8,015 bases of DNA from Bacteroidales bacterium. Its GTDB lineage: Bacteria > Bacteroidota > Bacteroidia > Bacteroidales > JAADGE01. Location of the stretch: NCBI GenBank assembly GCA_029934265.1, contig JAOZMN010000023.1:8955-16969 (forward strand). The letters run 5' to 3'. Below are positions 6,449 through 8,015 of this stretch, one piece after another (position 1 is the stretch's first letter; every line of letters starts with the position of its first letter). The position numbers were made by a program, and so were the translations under genes. Below the pieces are notes generated by a model. The model saw only the letters and a program-made list of their open reading frames with translations. It was not told the origin of the DNA and did no database searches.

Positions 6449-6463
6449 ATTAATTTCAGCTAC

Positions 6464-7387
6464 ATGAAAAACATAAATGACATAAGAGAATTGAAAAAGT
6501 TCGGGAATCTTGAACTTCTTTCAAAATCCGTAGTTGAGGGCTTTATAACAGGACTTCACAAAAGTCCGTTTCATGGTTTTTCGGTAGAATTTGCAGAACA
6601 CAGAGCTTATAATCCCGGAGAATCCACAAGAAATATAGACTGGAATTTGTACGCCCGAACCGATAAGTTATACGTAAAACAATACGAAGAAGAAACAAAT
6701 TTAAGAAGTCGTATAATTATAGACACGTCTTCTTCCATGCTTTATCCGTATAAAAATACAAATATTTTATCCAAATTGGCATTTTCGATTTATTCGGCAG
6801 GAGCATTGATATATCTATTTCGAAAACAACGTGATGCAGTCGGCTTATCACTTTTTTCCGATAAAATCGAACTGCACACACCTGTAAAAATGTCGTTTAT
6901 ACATACAAAATATTTGTATTCTAATCTCGAAAATTTAATTTCAACCGACAAACCCGAGCTGAATAAAACTACCAATGTAGGAAAAGCACTCAAACATATT
7001 TCCGATAATATACACAAGCGTTCGTTGGTAATTATTTTCAGTGATATGCCGGCGGGAGAAAATCAAGAAGAATTATTTTCGTCGCTTCAACAAATGCGGT
7101 ACAACAAGCATGAAGTAATTTTATTTCACGTTACCGACAAAGAGCATGAGCAAAATTTTAATTTTAAAAATCGCCCTTATAAATTTGTAGATATGGAAAC
7201 AGGCGAGCAAATAAAATTAAATCCCAATGAAGTAAGAGATTATTTTACATCAAAATCAGAAGCATTTTACAACTCACTGAAATTAAAATGTGCATCTTAC
7301 GATATAGATTTCGTGCCGGCAGATATAAATTCAGATTTTAAAGAAGTACTTATTCCGTATCTGCTGAAACGAAAAAGTTTACATTGA
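6464..7387 (+). CDS. DUF58 family protein with von Willebrand A-like domain
   Basis: A soluble 307-residue protein without membrane segments. The DUF58 signature covers about residues 38-80: FSVEFAEHRAY, NPGESTRNIDWNLYARTD and KLYVKQYEEETN. It leads into a vWA-like fold with a metal-ion-dependent adhesion motif D87-x-S89-x-S91 (IIIDTSSSM), a threonine candidate near T170 and a later FSD (192-194). The rest (VILFHVTD, 218-225) fits the remaining strands. DUF58 proteins are often encoded next to MoxR AAA+ ATPases and are thought to act with them as protein-complex assembly factors; no MoxR gene is in this window, so its partner is unknown. It follows trxA with a hairpin in between and starts at the only plausible ATG (6464). 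Biochemical function is not established for the family. Confidence 0.88.
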   Translation: MKNINDIRELKKFGNLELLSKSVVEGFITGLHKSPFHGFSVEFAEHRAYNPGESTRNIDWNLYARTDKLYVKQYEEETNLRSRIIIDTSSSMLYPYKNTNILSKLAFSIYSAGALIYLFRKQRDAVGLSLFSDKIELHTPVKMSFIHTKYLYSNLENLISTDKPELNKTTNVGKALKHISDNIHKRSLVIIFSDMPAGENQEELFSSLQQMRYNKHEVILFHVTDKEHEQNFNFKNRPYKFVDMETGEQIKLNPNEVRDYFTSKSEAFYNSLKLKCASYDIDFVPADINSDFKEVLIPYLLKRKSLH

Positions 7388-7453
7388 AAAAGACATAAAA
7401 AAAGTGCAACCATTTTTAAGAAGTTGTATCTATGCAAAAGAATGGTTTAAAAA

Positions 7454-7535
7454 AGACCCTTAGGGTTTGATTTAACAAAATTTAATAAATATAAATGTCT
7501 ATTTTATAGTTTTTTACTTAAAACCCTAAGGGTCT
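7454..7535. repeat. 82-bp element bounded by 15-bp perfect inverted repeats
   Basis: The arms agacccttagggttt (7454-7468) and aaaccctaagggtct (7521-7535) are exact reverse complements around 52 bp of AT-rich DNA. Each arm is itself nearly palindromic (ACCCT-t-AGGGT). There is no ORF inside and no clear target-site duplication next to the arms. It could be a small non-autonomous mobile element, a paired protein-binding site, or a transcript-end structure. Confidence 0.8.
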
Positions 7536-7741
7536 GATTGCGAGAAAATATACTTCTTAGACTGAACTAATATTTATTAGATAAGTATTCTTACAAAAGT
7601 TTTTACGCATTTATGTTGTTTTGTGTTTTATGATAATTCAAAAGTCTTGTTACCGTTGATTTTGCATTAATTAATTTAAAAATATAAGTAAAAAAAATGA
7701 TTTTTTTTCAAATTATATTTTTTTCAAAGTTTTTTTATACA

Positions 7742-7749
7742 TACTTTTG
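7742..7749 (+). promoter_or_regulatory. Bacteroidetes -7 element for the secreted-protein gene
   Basis: TACTTTTG matches TAnnTTTG exactly and is followed by TATCGAAAACG, much like the other promoter candidates in the window. It lies 125 bp upstream of the ATG at 7875. The -33 region reads TTTTCAAAG, with no clear TTTG. Confidence 0.6.
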
Positions 7750-7874
7750 TATCGAAAACGCAAAGTAGCAAAACAGCTGAATAATTATTGAAAACTTTTA
7801 AAAACAGTTTTAACGTTTTAATTTAAAATAAGTATAATTTATAAATTTTTTTATTAACCTAAATTAGATTGCCT

Positions 7875-8015
7875 ATGAGAAAAAATGTTTTTTTATTCCT
7901 GTTTATTCTCGCATTCGTCAGTTTTGGTGCAAATGCGCAAGAAGATGGAGACGGCGGTTCCCCTGCATTCAGCAGTATTAGTTTGGATAACCTAAACTAC
8001 GGAATCAAAGTCGGA
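7875..8015 (+). CDS. secreted protein, N-terminus only; possible outer-membrane beta-barrel
   Basis: Only the first 47 residues are in the window. MRKNVFLFLFILAFVSFGANA is a clear Sec signal peptide: basic start, hydrophobic core at about 5-18, and A-N-A before QED fits signal peptidase I cleavage after residue 21. There is no lipobox cysteine, so it is not a lipoprotein. The following low-complexity acidic/Gly stretch (EDGDGG) and then NYGIKVG resemble the start of Bacteroidetes outer-membrane beta-barrel proteins, whose first strand often reads G-I-K-x-G, but with so little sequence that is a guess. The start is set by the signal peptide; the promoter candidate lies at 7742-7749. Confidence 0.75.
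   Translation, partial: MRKNVFLFLFILAFVSFGANAQEDGDGGSPAFSSISLDNLNYGIKVG

Larger units (their letters stand above)
7388..7874. other. 487-bp gene-free region between the DUF58 gene and a secreted-protein gene
   Basis: A very AT-rich stretch. It holds a weak 7-bp inverted repeat (7408-7414 with 7441-7447), an 82-bp element with perfect terminal inverted repeats (7454-7535), and a promoter element at 7742-7749. I see no tRNA, no long ORF on either strand and no other strong structure. The length from the promoter to the next ATG leaves a leader of roughly 115-120 nt. Confidence 0.7.

Noticed and set aside
7408..7447. 7-bp inverted repeat aaccatt/aatggtt after the DUF58 gene as a terminator
   Set aside because: The stem is short with a 26-bp loop and no T-run; it could occur by chance in AT-rich DNA.
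7698..7769. 23-codon open frame of mostly Phe, Ile and Tyr
   Set aside because: It arises from poly-T tracts and overlaps the promoter element at 7742-7749; no start context or recognisable feature supports it.

Overview
The window looks like a chromosomal segment of a low-GC Bacteroidetes (Bacteroidota) bacterium, probably near the order Bacteroidales. The grounds are AT-rich intergenic DNA, absence of Shine-Dalgarno sequences, several upstream elements fitting the Bacteroidetes -7 consensus TAnnTTTG, and the gene set itself (type-1 DnaE, thioredoxin, stand-alone DUF58 protein, a secreted protein with an N-terminus like an outer-membrane beta-barrel).

Layout. (1) Minus strand, 1-1223: a 92-aa single-span membrane protein of unknown function (945-1223), then, 29 bp further along the same strand, a PD-(D/E)XK nuclease of the Rpn/'putative transposase' type (915 down to the window edge, 3' end missing). 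Its visible C-terminus is a 7-residue tandem repeat. (2) 1224-1526: divergent intergenic region. (3) Plus strand, 1527-4952: dnaE, the catalytic subunit of replicative DNA polymerase III. The reading frame appears to break just before its end; the missing C-terminal residues can be read in another frame up to a stop at 5009-5011. (4) 5030-5073: long perfect hairpin, probably the dnaE terminator, followed by five copies of AACTTTT and a good promoter. (5) 5190-6086: a second Rpn-type nuclease of a different subfamily, intact, with a 4-residue (KIEG) tandem repeat. (6) 6090-6407: trxA, only 3 bp downstream of that nuclease gene. (7) 6416-6448 hairpin, then 6464-7387, a DUF58 (von Willebrand A-like) protein. 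(8) 7388-7874: 487 bp without a gene, containing an 82-bp element bounded by 15-bp perfect inverted repeats and a second good promoter. (9) 7875-8015: start of a secreted protein, cut by the window.

How it fits together. dnaE, trxA and DUF58 are housekeeping genes; the two Rpn genes look like accessory additions placed on either side of dnaE. The most interesting reading is that both Rpn genes could be gene-within-gene toxin-antitoxin/anti-phage systems, as reported for E. coli Rpn proteins, in which a separately translated, repeat-bearing C-terminal fragment inhibits the full-length nuclease. One of them sits directly upstream of trxA and probably shares its transcript. The apparent 1-base frameshift at the end of dnaE is the other point that needs checking against reads.
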